Assembly (NCBI RefSeq): GCF_000787835.1
Contig: NZ_BBPP01000044.1
Coordinates: forward strand, 1-64,000
DNA from: Streptacidiphilus melanogenes
Lineage (GTDB): Bacteria > Actinomycetota > Actinomycetes > Streptomycetales > Streptomycetaceae
DNA length: 64,000 nt
Reading direction: 5' to 3'
Shown here: one piece after another, positions 43,153 through 52,092 of the stretch
How positions within the stretch are numbered: the stretch's first letter is position 1
Layout: every line of letters begins with the position of its first letter
Position numbers and translations under genes: made by a program
The notes under the pieces: generated by a model
Databases searched by the model: none
The model's input: the letters and a program-made list of their open reading frames with translations, nothing else
Told to the model about the DNA's origin: nothing

Positions 43153-44325
43153 ATGGACTTCCGCTACACCCCCGAGCAGGCTGACCTGAAGCGTCGCGCC
43201 GCCGACTACGCGCGGCTGCTGATGACGTACGAGGACCAGTCCGAGCAGGCCGGCGGCCCGCTGCCCGCCGAGACGGTACGGGAGCTGACCCGCGCCGCCA
43301 TGGACGCGGGCGTCTACGCCATCAACATGCCGGTCGAGTTCGGCGGCCCCGGCCTCTCCCTGCTCGACCAGGTGATCGTCGAGGAGGAGTTCGGCAAGGT
43401 CACCAACTGCCTGTGGGACATCCCCTGGCGGCCCGCCAACGTGCTCGTCTACGGCACCGAGGCGCAGCGCGAGAAGTACCTGCTGCCGATCATCCGCGCG
43501 GAGAAGTTCGACGCCTTCGCGGTCACCGAGCCCGGCGCCGGGTCCGATCCGTCCTCGGGGACCGCCACCGCCACCCGCACCGAGGGGGGCTGGCTGCTCA
43601 ACGGCGAGAAGTGGTTCGTCACCTGCGGCGACATCGCCGACTTCCTCGTCGTCCAGGCCGACGCCGGCCCGGAGCGCGCCGCCACGCTCTTCTTCGTCGA
43701 CAAGCACGCGCCGGGCCTGACGATGTCCCGCGTCCCGCACTTCATGCACACCGCCGTCAACGGGCACCCGGAGTTCACCCTCGCCGACGTCTTCGTCGCG
43801 GACGAGGACGTGCTCGGGGAGGTCGGCCAGGGTTACGAGCTGACCAAGGAGTGGTTCACCGACGAGCGGCTGATGATCGCGGCCCGGACGGTCGGCGCGG
43901 CCGAGCGCGCCCTGGAGCTGGCCCGGGACTGGGCGGTGCGGCGGGAGCAGTTCGGGCAGCCGATCGCGTCCTTCCAGCTGGTCCAGGGCATGCTCGCGGA
44001 CTGCGCCGCCGAGATCGCGGTGCACCGCGCCTACACCCACCAGGTGGCCTGGGAGGCCGACCAGCCCGACACCGACCGCAAGACCCTGCACGCCAAGGCG
44101 TCCACGGCCAAGCTCGCCGCCAGCGAGGCCGCCGGACGCGTCGTCGACCGCTGTGTGCAGATCTTCGGCGGGCGCGGCTACGACCGCAGTTACCCCGTCG
44201 AGCGCATGTACCGCGAGCTGCGCGTCGACCGGATCTGGGAGGGCACCTCCGAGATCCAGCGCCTGATCATCGCCAACGAGCTGATCAAGCGCGGCACGCG
44301 CGCCCTCCAACTCCCCACGCACTGA
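43153..44325 (+). CDS. Acyl-CoA dehydrogenase, first of a tandem pair
   Basis: A 390-aa FAD enzyme that introduces an alpha,beta double bond into acyl-CoA. Markers are AFAVTEPGAGSDPSSGTATA and WFVTCGDIADF for FAD/substrate binding, ERMYRELRVDRIWEGTSEIQ near the C-terminus with a Glu at the place of the catalytic base, and FGGRGYDRSYP. AGGAG lies 8 bases before ATG 43153. It closely resembles the next gene. Electrons would go to ETF, or to the cluster's own carriers if these replace it. Crotonobetainyl-CoA-type dehydrogenases are a possible comparison. Confidence 0.88.
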   Translation: MDFRYTPEQADLKRRAADYARLLMTYEDQSEQAGGPLPAETVRELTRAAMDAGVYAINMPVEFGGPGLSLLDQVIVEEEFGKVTNCLWDIPWRPANVLVYGTEAQREKYLLPIIRAEKFDAFAVTEPGAGSDPSSGTATATRTEGGWLLNGEKWFVTCGDIADFLVVQADAGPERAATLFFVDKHAPGLTMSRVPHFMHTAVNGHPEFTLADVFVADEDVLGEVGQGYELTKEWFTDERLMIAARTVGAAERALELARDWAVRREQFGQPIASFQLVQGMLADCAAEIAVHRAYTHQVAWEADQPDTDRKTLHAKASTAKLAASEAAGRVVDRCVQIFGGRGYDRSYPVERMYRELRVDRIWEGTSEIQRLIIANELIKRGTRALQLPTH

Positions 44326-44365
44326 CGCCCGCCATCCACCACCGTTCGTTTCGCCGAGGAGCATC

Positions 44366-45538
44366 ATGGACTTCCGCCTCACCCCCCGTCAGGTCGGCCT
44401 CAAGGCCAAGGCCCGGGAGCTGACGGACTTCGTCGCCAAGTACGAGCAGGACTGCGAGGAGAACAACGGCCTCCCGCGCGAGGCCCACGAGGCCGTGCGC
44501 GACGCCGTCCTCGAGTCCGGTCTGCAGGCCGTCAACATGCCCGCCGAGTGGGGCGGCGCGGGACTGACGATCCTGGAGCAGGCCGTCGTCCAGGAGGAGC
44601 TGGGCCGGCTCACCGGCGCGCTGTGGGACATGGTCTGGCGCCCCGCCAACGCCCTGCGCTTCTGCACCGAGGAGCAGCGCGAGCGCTACCTGGTCCCGGT
44701 CATCAAGGGGCAGCGGCGTGACTGCTACGCCGTCACCGAGCCCGGCGCCGGCTCCGACCCGCAGAACCTCGCCACCACCGCGACCCGCACCGACGGCGGC
44801 TGGCTCATCAACGGCGAGAAGTGGTTCGTCACGGTGGGCGACCACGCCGACTTCATGATCCTGCTGGCCGCCGCGGGCGAGGAGAAGGCTCCGACGCTGT
44901 TCCTGGTCGACAAGGACACCCCGGGCATCGAGATGACCCGCGTGCCGCGCTTCATGCACACCTTCGTGTACGAGCACCCCGAGTTCACCTTCACCGACGT
45001 CTTCGTCCCCGAGGACGCCGTGCTCGGCGGCCTCGGCAACGGCTACGACATCACCCGGTCGTGGTTCACCGAGGAGCGTCTGATGATCGCGGCCCGGACC
45101 ATCGGCGCGGCCGAGCGCGGTCTGGAGCTGGCCCGGGACTGGGCCGTGCGCCGTGAGCAGTTCGGGCAGCCGATCTCCTCGTTCCAGCTGGTCCAGGGCA
45201 TGCTGGCAGACAGCGCCGCCGACATCGCGGTGCACCGCGCGTACACCCACCAGGTGGCGTGGGAGGCCGACCAGCCCGACACCGACCGCAAGACCCTGCA
45301 CGCCAAGGCCGCCATCGCGAAGCTCTCGGCCAGCGAGGCCTCCGGACGGGTCATCGACCGCTGCGTGCAGATCTTCGGCGGGCGCGGCTACGACCGCAGC
45401 TACGCGGTCGAGCGTCTCTACCGGGAGCTGCGCGTCGACCGGATCTGGGAGGGCACCTCCGAGATCCAGCGCCTGATCATCGCAGGTGAGCTGGTCAAGC
45501 GCGGGACGGGAGTGCTGCAGCTGCCGGTCGAGAGCTGA
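44366..45538 (+). CDS. Acyl-CoA dehydrogenase, second of a tandem pair
   Basis: A 390-aa paralogue of the preceding gene with identical length and nearly identical central and C-terminal blocks (AYTHQVAWEADQPDTDRKTLHAKA, IFGGRGYDRSYAVERLYREL). The N-terminal 60 residues differ more, for instance EQDCEENNGLPREAHEAV. The two may form a heteromer or act on successive intermediates. ATG 44366 follows GAGGAG closely, 40 bases after the first gene, so both are in one transcript. The catalytic Glu in WEGTSEIQ is retained. Confidence 0.88.
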   Translation: MDFRLTPRQVGLKAKARELTDFVAKYEQDCEENNGLPREAHEAVRDAVLESGLQAVNMPAEWGGAGLTILEQAVVQEELGRLTGALWDMVWRPANALRFCTEEQRERYLVPVIKGQRRDCYAVTEPGAGSDPQNLATTATRTDGGWLINGEKWFVTVGDHADFMILLAAAGEEKAPTLFLVDKDTPGIEMTRVPRFMHTFVYEHPEFTFTDVFVPEDAVLGGLGNGYDITRSWFTEERLMIAARTIGAAERGLELARDWAVRREQFGQPISSFQLVQGMLADSAADIAVHRAYTHQVAWEADQPDTDRKTLHAKAAIAKLSASEASGRVIDRCVQIFGGRGYDRSYAVERLYRELRVDRIWEGTSEIQRLIIAGELVKRGTGVLQLPVES

Positions 45539-45611
45539 CCGCAGGTCCGCGTGGCCCGCCTCGGCATCGCGGGCGACCCCGGGGAACGCTTCGGGAGCGC
45601 CCGGCAGCGCC

Positions 45612-45653
45612 CCGGGAAGCTTCGGGAGCGCTCCGGGAAGCTTCGGGAGCGCT
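45612..45653. repeat. Two perfect 21-bp tandem repeats
   Basis: The unit is 21 bp long, at 45612-45632 and 45633-45653, begins CCGGGAAGCTTCGGGAGC and is followed by CCGG. A degenerate copy precedes it at about 45577-45601. Each unit contains the palindromes GAAGCTTC and AGCGCT, so the block can fold into hairpins. It follows the dehydrogenase operon and could end its transcript. Confidence 0.8.
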
Positions 45654-45764
45654 CCGGATGCCGAGGCGGGCGATCGGCGTTAGCTTCTGCAGTAGTCGGT
45701 CGGCAACGCAGAGTGACCGGCTGCTGCAGGGTCAGACGACAGAGACGGACGAAGGAGTGCGGGC

Positions 45765-45956
45765 ATGCCCGGCAAGTTCGAGGTCCACATGGACAGGCCG
45801 CAGGAGTACCGGTTCACCCTGAAGGCGGCGACGGGCGAGGTCATCGCTCTGAGCGAGGTCTTCGAATCGCGTGAGGCCTGTGAGAAGAGCATCGAGGCCG
45901 TGCGCAAGCACGCCCCCTACGCCAAGCTGGTCGAGGCCGGCGCGTCCGTCGGCTGA
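45765..45956 (+). CDS. YegP/DUF1508 family protein
   Basis: A 63-aa protein with one DUF1508 unit: KFEVHMDRPQEYRFTLKAATGEVIALSEVF, then YTSKA-like ESREACEKSIEAVRKHA. Single-unit forms of YegP are common in actinobacteria. Function is unknown. GAAGGAG stands 8 bases before the ATG. Confidence 0.8.
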   Translation: MPGKFEVHMDRPQEYRFTLKAATGEVIALSEVFESREACEKSIEAVRKHAPYAKLVEAGASVG

Positions 45957-45986
45957 GCCGCGGGGTTCGCTGTCAGTCGGGCTGGC

Positions 45987-45992
45987 TAGATT
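45987..45992 (+). promoter_or_regulatory. -10 box of a leaderless promoter (alpha/beta hydrolase gene)
   Basis: TAGATT ends 6 bases before ATG 45999. No Shine-Dalgarno sequence is present. Confidence 0.55.
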
Positions 45993-45998
45993 CGCCCC

Positions 45999-46877
45999 AT
46001 GACGACAGTGACCGAAAGGGACGTCGCCCTCGGCGACGGCCGCACTCTGCACGTCTACGACACCGGCGAGGCCGCCGACGGCGCGCCTCGCCCGGTGGTG
46101 TTCTGGCACCACGGCACGCCCAACACGGGGGAGCCGCCGGTGCCGCTCTTCGCGGCCGCCGAGCGGTTGGGCCTGCGCTGGATCGCCTACGACCGCCCCG
46201 GCTACGGCGGTTCGACACGTCACCAGGGGCGTGACATCGCGTCCGTCGCGGCGGAGGCGGCCACCGTCGCGGACGCGCTCGACGTCGGCCGCTTCGCCGT
46301 GCTGGGCCATTCCGGCGGCGGCCCGCACGCCCTGGCCTGCGGCGCGCTGCTCCCCGACCGTGTCAGTGCGGTGGTGAGCATCTCGGGGGTCGCCCCGTTC
46401 GGCGCCTTCGAGAAGGAGGGCGGGGATTGGTTCGCGGGCATGCACCCCAACGGCGCGGCGGAGCTGCGCGCCGCCCTCGCGGGCCCGGAGGAGCTGGAGA
46501 GCGTGCTCGCCGCGGGCGACTTCGATCCCGAGATCTTCACCCCGGAGGACCACACCGCCTTGAGTGCCGGTCCGTGGTCCTGGTTCATGGGCGTCGTCCA
46601 GCGGGCGACGGCCGGCGGCCTCGGTGGCATGGTCGACGACGACCTCGCCTATGTCCGCCCCTGGGGCTGCGATTCGGGGCAGATCGGCGTTCCGACGCTG
46701 GTGGTCCACGGTGCGGCCGACCGGATGGTCCCCGCCGCCCACGGCGCCTGGCTGGCCGGGCGCTGTCCCGGCGCGGAGTGGTGGGAGCGACCAGGGCAGG
46801 GTCACGTCTCCGTCCTCTCGGACGCCGCCGAGGAGGCACTGGCATGGATGGCCGCACGGATCGGAGGGCTCTGTTGA
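45999..46877 (+). CDS. Alpha/beta hydrolase fold protein
   Basis: A 292-aa hydrolase. Oxyanion-hole region FWHHGTPNTGEPP, the nucleophile elbow GHSGGGPHA (Ser near residue 107), an acid in VVHGAADRMVP and the catalytic His in GQGHVSVL complete the triad. No signal peptide, so it is cytoplasmic. Substrate unknown; such enzymes range from esterases to C-C hydrolases. It is monocistronic with a leaderless start. Confidence 0.82.
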   Translation: MTTVTERDVALGDGRTLHVYDTGEAADGAPRPVVFWHHGTPNTGEPPVPLFAAAERLGLRWIAYDRPGYGGSTRHQGRDIASVAAEAATVADALDVGRFAVLGHSGGGPHALACGALLPDRVSAVVSISGVAPFGAFEKEGGDWFAGMHPNGAAELRAALAGPEELESVLAAGDFDPEIFTPEDHTALSAGPWSWFMGVVQRATAGGLGGMVDDDLAYVRPWGCDSGQIGVPTLVVHGAADRMVPAAHGAWLAGRCPGAEWWERPGQGHVSVLSDAAEEALAWMAARIGGLC

Positions 46878-46926
46878 GCGCTCGACTACTGCGCGTGTCG
46901 GGCTGGCGCTTCCGTGTGTGCGGACG

Positions 46927-46932
46927 GATAAT
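46927..46932 (+). promoter_or_regulatory. -10 box of a leaderless promoter (79-aa protein gene)
   Basis: GATAAT ends 6 bases before ATG 46939, inside an AT-rich spot unusual for this sequence. No Shine-Dalgarno sequence is seen. Confidence 0.55.
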
Positions 46933-46938
46933 TGGATC

Positions 46939-47178
46939 ATGACGGGACAATCCGGGACATCGGTTCGGGTCTGGGTCAAGACCGAGATCGGGCCCCGCCA
47001 CGTCGTCGCCCAGGCCCACGACGCGCTGAACAACCCGATCGGCGAGGAGGTCGTGGTGACGGAGTCCCACGACCTCTACGAGATGGCGAGACGCTACGGA
47101 GTCACCCTGGATCACTTCGACTTCGAGGGCGACAGCGCCGACATCATCGAGTCCATCACACCGCAGGCGGACGCGTAG
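46939..47178 (+). CDS. Small protein of unknown function
   Basis: A 79-aa acidic protein. It has two beta-strand-like segments (SVRVWVKTEIG, EEVVVTES) and a helical part (DLYEMARRYGVTLDHFDFEG). I recognise no family. Codon use is typical of the genome and the promoter is good, so it is probably real. Confidence 0.6.
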   Translation: MTGQSGTSVRVWVKTEIGPRHVVAQAHDALNNPIGEEVVVTESHDLYEMARRYGVTLDHFDFEGDSADIIESITPQADA

Positions 47179-47311
47179 TGCGCCTGTTCGGTTCGCGGAC
47201 CGGCCGGGCCGTCCCGCGCCGCTCGGTGCCGCCACAAGCGGACGATGGGCCGTCAAATCGTTATCTCGTGGGGCATTGTGGGGGTCGGACGTCCAGCACC
47301 ATGGTTGACGC

Positions 47312-48031
47312 ATGTTCGTCGACCTGGTGTCCAAACCCCGTACTCTCGCCCGAGCTGCGCTGACCGTCGCCTATCTGGGGCTGATGGTCATCATGACGAT
47401 CGTCGCCTGGCAGGGCGCCAAGGTCGACCTCTCCTCGGTCGGCCAGGTCTCCAGCGCGCTCGCGGCGGCTCTGCTCGGCGCCGCCATCAACCCGGGCGGT
47501 TCGAGGAAGTCCGCGCAGGCTGCGCCCACCGCGCCTACTGCGCCCACTCGGCCCAGTTCGCCGGTTGCGCCAACGGAGCCGGTCGCACAGGTCGCAGCGG
47601 TCGGCGCGGGGCGGGGCACGGCCGGGGCGGACGCGTCCTGGGGGATCCAGGCGGTCGTCGGCTGCGCCGCGCTGCTGGTCACGGCGCTCGCCCTGGTCGT
47701 CGACGGCAGCGGTCACACCAACGCCCCCGCCGCCTTCGTGGCCGTCGCGGCGGCGTTCAGCGCACTCTTCCTCGACACCAGCAGCGTCACCCACCCCCTG
47801 AACGACACCCCGCCTGCGGTCGGCGCCGTGGCTTCGGCAGGAGCCGCCGCGACGAAGCCCGCGCCCGCCGGAACGGCCGTGAGCGAACCCGTCGCCGTCG
47901 AAAGCGCAGCGGCTGAACCCCCGGCGAGCAGTGGACCTGCTGCGGCTGCGGGCGGGGCACCGTCCCCTAAGGCGCAGATCCCCGCTCAGTCCACCGGCAG
48001 CGCCGACGACGCCGAATCCCCGAACGGCTGA
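47312..48031 (+). CDS. Membrane protein with long Ala/Pro/Thr-rich tail
   Basis: A 239-aa protein. Helices at LARAALTVAYLGLMVIMTIV, a second at GIQAVVGCAALLVTALALVV and a third at APAAFVAVAAAFSALFL flank a Pro/Thr/Ala-rich linker. The C-terminal 75 residues are Ala/Pro-rich and probably disordered. I recognise no family and no partner gene is evident. No Shine-Dalgarno is close to ATG 47312, so the start is uncertain. Confidence 0.6.
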   Translation: MFVDLVSKPRTLARAALTVAYLGLMVIMTIVAWQGAKVDLSSVGQVSSALAAALLGAAINPGGSRKSAQAAPTAPTAPTRPSSPVAPTEPVAQVAAVGAGRGTAGADASWGIQAVVGCAALLVTALALVVDGSGHTNAPAAFVAVAAAFSALFLDTSSVTHPLNDTPPAVGAVASAGAAATKPAPAGTAVSEPVAVESAAAEPPASSGPAAAAGGAPSPKAQIPAQSTGSADDAESPNG

Positions 48032-48104
48032 TCTCGCAGCCGAATCAGCCCACGCAGTCGAGCCGGGGTTCGATCTCCGTCTGCCGAACCGTCAGCTCCC
48101 CCTG

Positions 48105-48701
48105 TCAGTCGCCGAAGGCGGGCGCGTAGCGGATCGCGCCGCCGGGGACGGGACGGCCCGGGTCGAGGGCCAGGGCGAGCATCGCCTCGTCCGGCACCTC
48201 GAACGGCGGCTTGATGCCGTAGCCGGACGCGGGGACGAAGCCGAAGCGCGGGTAGTAGGCCGGGTGGCCCAGGACCAGCACCAGCTGCTCGCCGGCCGCG
48301 TGGGCGGCGTCCAGCAGCGCGTGGATCATCGCGGTCCCCGCGCCGCGCCGCTGCCAGGGCGGGAGGACCGCGACGGGGGCGAGGGCCAGCGCGGGGGTGC
48401 CCGACACATGGCACCGCGTCAGCAGCGCGTGGCCGACGACCTCGCCGTCCGGTGCGGTGGCCACCACCGAGAAGCCCGGCGCCCACGCCCCCGGATCCAG
48501 CCGGAGCGCGTCGACGAGATCAGCCTCGTTCGGGGTGGGGAAGGCCGTCAGGTTGACGCGGCGGACCGCCGTGATCTCGGAGCCGTCCGTCGCCTCGGGC
48601 CGGACGGACCACGCGTACGCGGCGGAGCCGCTCATGGCTCCGGCGGGGTCGCTCGGACGGTACGGCTGGTCAGGGCCCTGCGTGGAGATCATTTCTGCCA
48701 T
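48105..48701 (-). CDS. GNAT family N-acetyltransferase
   Basis: A 198-aa GNAT enzyme. The acetyl-CoA pocket is ALAPVAVLPPWQRRGAGTAMIHALL, the classic Q/R-x-x-G-x-G/A motif, followed by LVLVLGHPAYYPRFGF, a signature of the YhbS-like subgroup. Acceptor substrate unknown. The TAGGGT at 48707-48712 lies just before ATG 48701, overlapping the stop of the upstream phosphatase gene, so it may be made from its own leaderless promoter. Confidence 0.84.
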   Translation of the reverse strand: MAEMISTQGPDQPYRPSDPAGAMSGSAAYAWSVRPEATDGSEITAVRRVNLTAFPTPNEADLVDALRLDPGAWAPGFSVVATAPDGEVVGHALLTRCHVSGTPALALAPVAVLPPWQRRGAGTAMIHALLDAAHAAGEQLVLVLGHPAYYPRFGFVPASGYGIKPPFEVPDEAMLALALDPGRPVPGGAIRYAPAFGD

Positions 48702-48706
48702 GCCTC

Positions 48707-48712
48707 ACCCTA
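48707..48712 (-). promoter_or_regulatory. -10 box of a leaderless promoter (GNAT gene)
   Basis: On the minus strand TAGGGT ends 5 bases before ATG 48701. Its first three bases are the stop codon of the upstream phosphatase gene. Confidence 0.5.
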
Positions 48713-51700
48713 TACACCCTGTTCGCCCAGCGTGACGCCCAGCGGTACCCCGGCCGCCTGCGGACGTGGCTCGGCCCGCTTGGCCAGCCCGGCACGGGTC
48801 TTGAGCTCGGCCCAGATCACCTTGCCGCCGCCGCTGGTGAAGCGGGTGCCCCAGCGCTCGGCAAGCTGGGCGACCAGGAAGAGGCCGCGCCCGCCCTCGT
48901 CCTCGGAGCGTGCGCGGCGCATCCGCGGCGAGACGCTGCTGCCGTCGGCGACCTCGCAGATCAGACCGCGATCGCGCAGCAGTCGGAGCTCCACGGGGCC
49001 GGTGGCGTGCCGGATCGCGTTCGTCACCAGTTCGCTGACCATCAGTTCGACCGTTCCCGCGACCTCGGCCAGCCCCCAGGCGCGCAGCCGCGCGCGTACC
49101 TGTGCCCGCAGCCCGGCGACGGCCGCGGGTTCCAGCGGCACCGGCCAGCGCGCCACCAGCGCGCCGCTCACGCCCCGCGTCCGGGCGATCAGCAGCGCTA
49201 CGTCGTCGCGCGGCCGCTCGGGTAAGAGCGCCGACACGACAGCCGTGCAGAGTGCCTCCGGCGTGCGGTCCCGACCGGCTCGTGCGGTCGCGAGCACGTC
49301 GGCGAGCCGGGCGAGACCCACGTCGATGTCCCGGTCGCGGTCCTCGATGAGGCCGTCCGTGTAGAGGACGATCTCGCTGTCCTCGGGCAGCGCGAACTCC
49401 ACGGCCTCGAACGGCGTGCTGCCGAGGCCGAGCGGCGGGCCCGACGGCACCTCGGGGAAGCCGACCGAGCCGTCCGGAAGCAGCAACGCGGGGGACGGGT
49501 GACCAGCGCTGGCCAGTGTGCAGCTGTGGCTGACGGGATCGTAGATGACGTAGAGACAGGTCGCCCCGATGATCCCGATGCCGCCCAGCTCGCCCTCCTC
49601 CTGGTCCATCGCGTCGACGAGCGCGTCCAGATGGCCGAGCAGCTCCTCCGGCGGGAGGTCGAGGGCCGAGAAGTTGCGGACGGCGGTGCGCAGCCGACCC
49701 ATCGTCGCGGCGGCGTGGATGCCGTGCCCGACCACATCGCCGACGACCAGCGCGACGCGCGCCCCGGAGAGCGGGATCACGTCGAACCAGTCCCCGCCCA
49801 CGCCCTCCTGGGCCGGCAGGTAGCGGTGCGCGACCTCGATCGCGGGCAGTTCGGGGAGCGCCCGGGGCAGCAGGCTGCGCTGCAGCGTGAGGGCGAGAGC
49901 GTGCTCACGCGTGTAGCGGCGGGCGTTGTCGAGGCAGACGGCGGCTCGGTGCGCCAGCTCCTCGGCGAGCGTCAGATCGTCCCCGTGGAACGGCCCGGCG
50001 TCGACGGACCGGTAGAACGACGCCACGCCGAGCACCGTGCCCCGGGCGGAGAGCGGGACCGCGATCACCGCGCCCACGCGGTAGTCCTCCAGCCCCGACT
50101 CGGTCCGGACGACGCTCGTCGACTCCTCGTCCAGCACGGCCCGCCCAGAGGTGAGGGCCCGCGCCTGCGCGGAGCCCACGGGGTAGCCGACCGGCGCCCC
50201 GACCGGGAGCAGCGCCCCGCGGGCACGTATCGTCCGCGTGGCCGCACGCCGCAGGGGCCCCACATCCGCACCGGCGGGCGCCTCGGCGCCCTCGGGCACC
50301 CAGTCGGCCAGGTCGACGGCGGCGTACTGGGCGAACTCCGGCAGCGCCACCTCGGCCAACTCGTGGGCGGTCTGGCCGACGTCGAGGGTGGTGCCGATCC
50401 GGACCCCGGCCTCCCACAGCAGCGTGAGACGATGCCGCGCCGCGACGGCGATCCGCCCGACGCCGACGCCGACGCCCGCGCTGAGCGAACCGGGCGCGCC
50501 GCTCGTGACCGCCGAGCCCCCGGCTGAGGGCGCGGCTGAGGGCGAGCCCGAGTGCACGGGCGCCCATGGACGCGAGCCCCCGTGGGCGGGCGTGTGGTCC
50601 TCGGGCTCGCGGTCGACCGTGCGACGGCTGACCGACCCCTCCCGACCCGAATCGCCGCCGCGGACGGACACCACGGCCCGTGCGGTGACCTCGTCGGCCG
50701 CGCCGCCCAGCGGCGGCCTCCCCGGGCGCGGCCTCTCCGGGCACGTGCCCCGGCCCGACGGCACCACGGGGGACGGCACCCAGAGGTGCGGCCCGCGCAG
50801 GGGCGGCGCTTCCCGGGACAGCGGCTCCCGGGACACTGCTTCCCGGGTCGGCGTCCCCAGTTCTGTCCCGCCGTGGGACGGTTCTCCGCCGCACCGCGTT
50901 CCGGTGCACGGCGCTCCCGGGCGCTGCGCCCCCGGCGATGGCAGCTCGGAGCCTTGCCCCCTCGGGGGCACCACCGCCAGGGCCGGGTGGGCGGGGTGGC
51001 GTGCCGTCAGCGCGCGGAGGGGGAGAGCCGCCTCCCAGGATGTGCGGCGGCCGCGGGTCGGCCTGTGCTGGACGGCCCCGCGCCGGGCCGCCGTGCGCAG
51101 CGCCCGGTCGTGGTGGGCGCGTTCGCGGAGCGTGTACTGCTCGAGAAGGCGGTGCTCGACCGCCGTTGCGGCCTCGCGGGCGAGCGCGGCCATGAGCGGG
51201 TGCGCGTCCCGGCGCCAGGTCGTCAGGTCGACGACGCCGCGGATCGCGCCCGTCAGCGGGTCGCGGATCGGTGCGCCCGTGCAGGCGAAGGCGCGGTGTG
51301 CCTCGGAGAAGTGTTCACTGCCGAGGACGACGCCGGGGCGGCCCTCGACCAGGGCTGTGCCGATTCCGTTCGTCCCCGCGTCGTGCTCCGCCCAGCTGAA
51401 CCCGGGCGCGAGCTGCACCGCGTCCAGATGCCGGTCGAGGGCCGGCTCGCCCGCCCGGCGGTCCATCACCCGGGCGTGGGCGTCGGCCAGCAGTACGCTG
51501 ACCCGCGTTCCGAGCAGCTGCTCGTGCAGCCGCTCGAGGACGGGCAGTGAGGCCAGCAGCAGGCGCTCCTCCCCGTCCGGATCCGGGTCGTAGCGGAGCT
51601 GCGTCCGCTCCGCCGACAGTCCGGTGGCACGGCAGCGTTCCCAGGACGCCAGGACCCCGGCTCGGACGACGCCCCGCACCTCGTCGCCGCCCAGAAACCG

Positions 51701-51844
51701 CTCGCGCGCCTGCGCCGAGCCCCGATCGCCCCACGATGCGCCCTCCCGTGATGTGCCTTCCCGCACGCCCGCCCACGGTGTCCGCGGCGCTCCCGCCGCG
51801 CCCGGAGCACCCGTGCGGGCCCATGCGTCGGCCGAACTCCCCAT
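48710..51844 (-). CDS. Multidomain SpoIIE-type PP2C phosphatase with GAF and ATPase domains
   Basis: A 1044-aa cytoplasmic signalling protein. Order: an AcoR/DhaR-like GAF domain (about 45-240, with SWERCRATGLS and the FSEAHRAFACTGAPIRDPL block), a Pro/Arg/Ser-rich linker (about 245-460) that looks disordered, a second GAF (about 470-640), a SpoIIE PP2C domain with VGGDWFDVI and LVVGDVVGHGIHAA (metal-binding Asp), and a GHKL anti-sigma-factor kinase-type ATPase with MVSELVTNAIRHA and GGRGLFLV. Such proteins phosphorylate or dephosphorylate anti-anti-sigma factors. GGGGAGG lies 8 bases before ATG 51844. It diverges from another GAF regulator gene. Confidence 0.85.
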   Translation of the reverse strand: MGSSADAWARTGAPGAAGAPRTPWAGVREGTSREGASWGDRGSAQARERFLGGDEVRGVVRAGVLASWERCRATGLSAERTQLRYDPDPDGEERLLLASLPVLERLHEQLLGTRVSVLLADAHARVMDRRAGEPALDRHLDAVQLAPGFSWAEHDAGTNGIGTALVEGRPGVVLGSEHFSEAHRAFACTGAPIRDPLTGAIRGVVDLTTWRRDAHPLMAALAREAATAVEHRLLEQYTLRERAHHDRALRTAARRGAVQHRPTRGRRTSWEAALPLRALTARHPAHPALAVVPPRGQGSELPSPGAQRPGAPCTGTRCGGEPSHGGTELGTPTREAVSREPLSREAPPLRGPHLWVPSPVVPSGRGTCPERPRPGRPPLGGAADEVTARAVVSVRGGDSGREGSVSRRTVDREPEDHTPAHGGSRPWAPVHSGSPSAAPSAGGSAVTSGAPGSLSAGVGVGVGRIAVAARHRLTLLWEAGVRIGTTLDVGQTAHELAEVALPEFAQYAAVDLADWVPEGAEAPAGADVGPLRRAATRTIRARGALLPVGAPVGYPVGSAQARALTSGRAVLDEESTSVVRTESGLEDYRVGAVIAVPLSARGTVLGVASFYRSVDAGPFHGDDLTLAEELAHRAAVCLDNARRYTREHALALTLQRSLLPRALPELPAIEVAHRYLPAQEGVGGDWFDVIPLSGARVALVVGDVVGHGIHAAATMGRLRTAVRNFSALDLPPEELLGHLDALVDAMDQEEGELGGIGIIGATCLYVIYDPVSHSCTLASAGHPSPALLLPDGSVGFPEVPSGPPLGLGSTPFEAVEFALPEDSEIVLYTDGLIEDRDRDIDVGLARLADVLATARAGRDRTPEALCTAVVSALLPERPRDDVALLIARTRGVSGALVARWPVPLEPAAVAGLRAQVRARLRAWGLAEVAGTVELMVSELVTNAIRHATGPVELRLLRDRGLICEVADGSSVSPRMRRARSEDEGGRGLFLVAQLAERWGTRFTSGGGKVIWAELKTRAGLAKRAEPRPQAAGVPLGVTLGEQGV

Positions 51845-52092
51845 GACGGCAACCTCCCCGCCCGGTCCCACCCGGGCCGGGCCCCTCCTGCCCTGCTGGT
51901 GAGCCGTGGCCGACTCCAGTTGCCGACGCTAGTCCCGTAGCCCCGGAGCGGAAGGATTTCGCCAGCCGTCCACTCGAAGGAGTGAGAACCGATCGATTGG
52001 GCGCGCGGGACCGGGCGGCGGCGAATACTGGCAACCGTCTCGTCGGGGCGTCGCTGCGGGGGCTCTTGTCGGCGGCGGCCGAGGCGAGGTAA

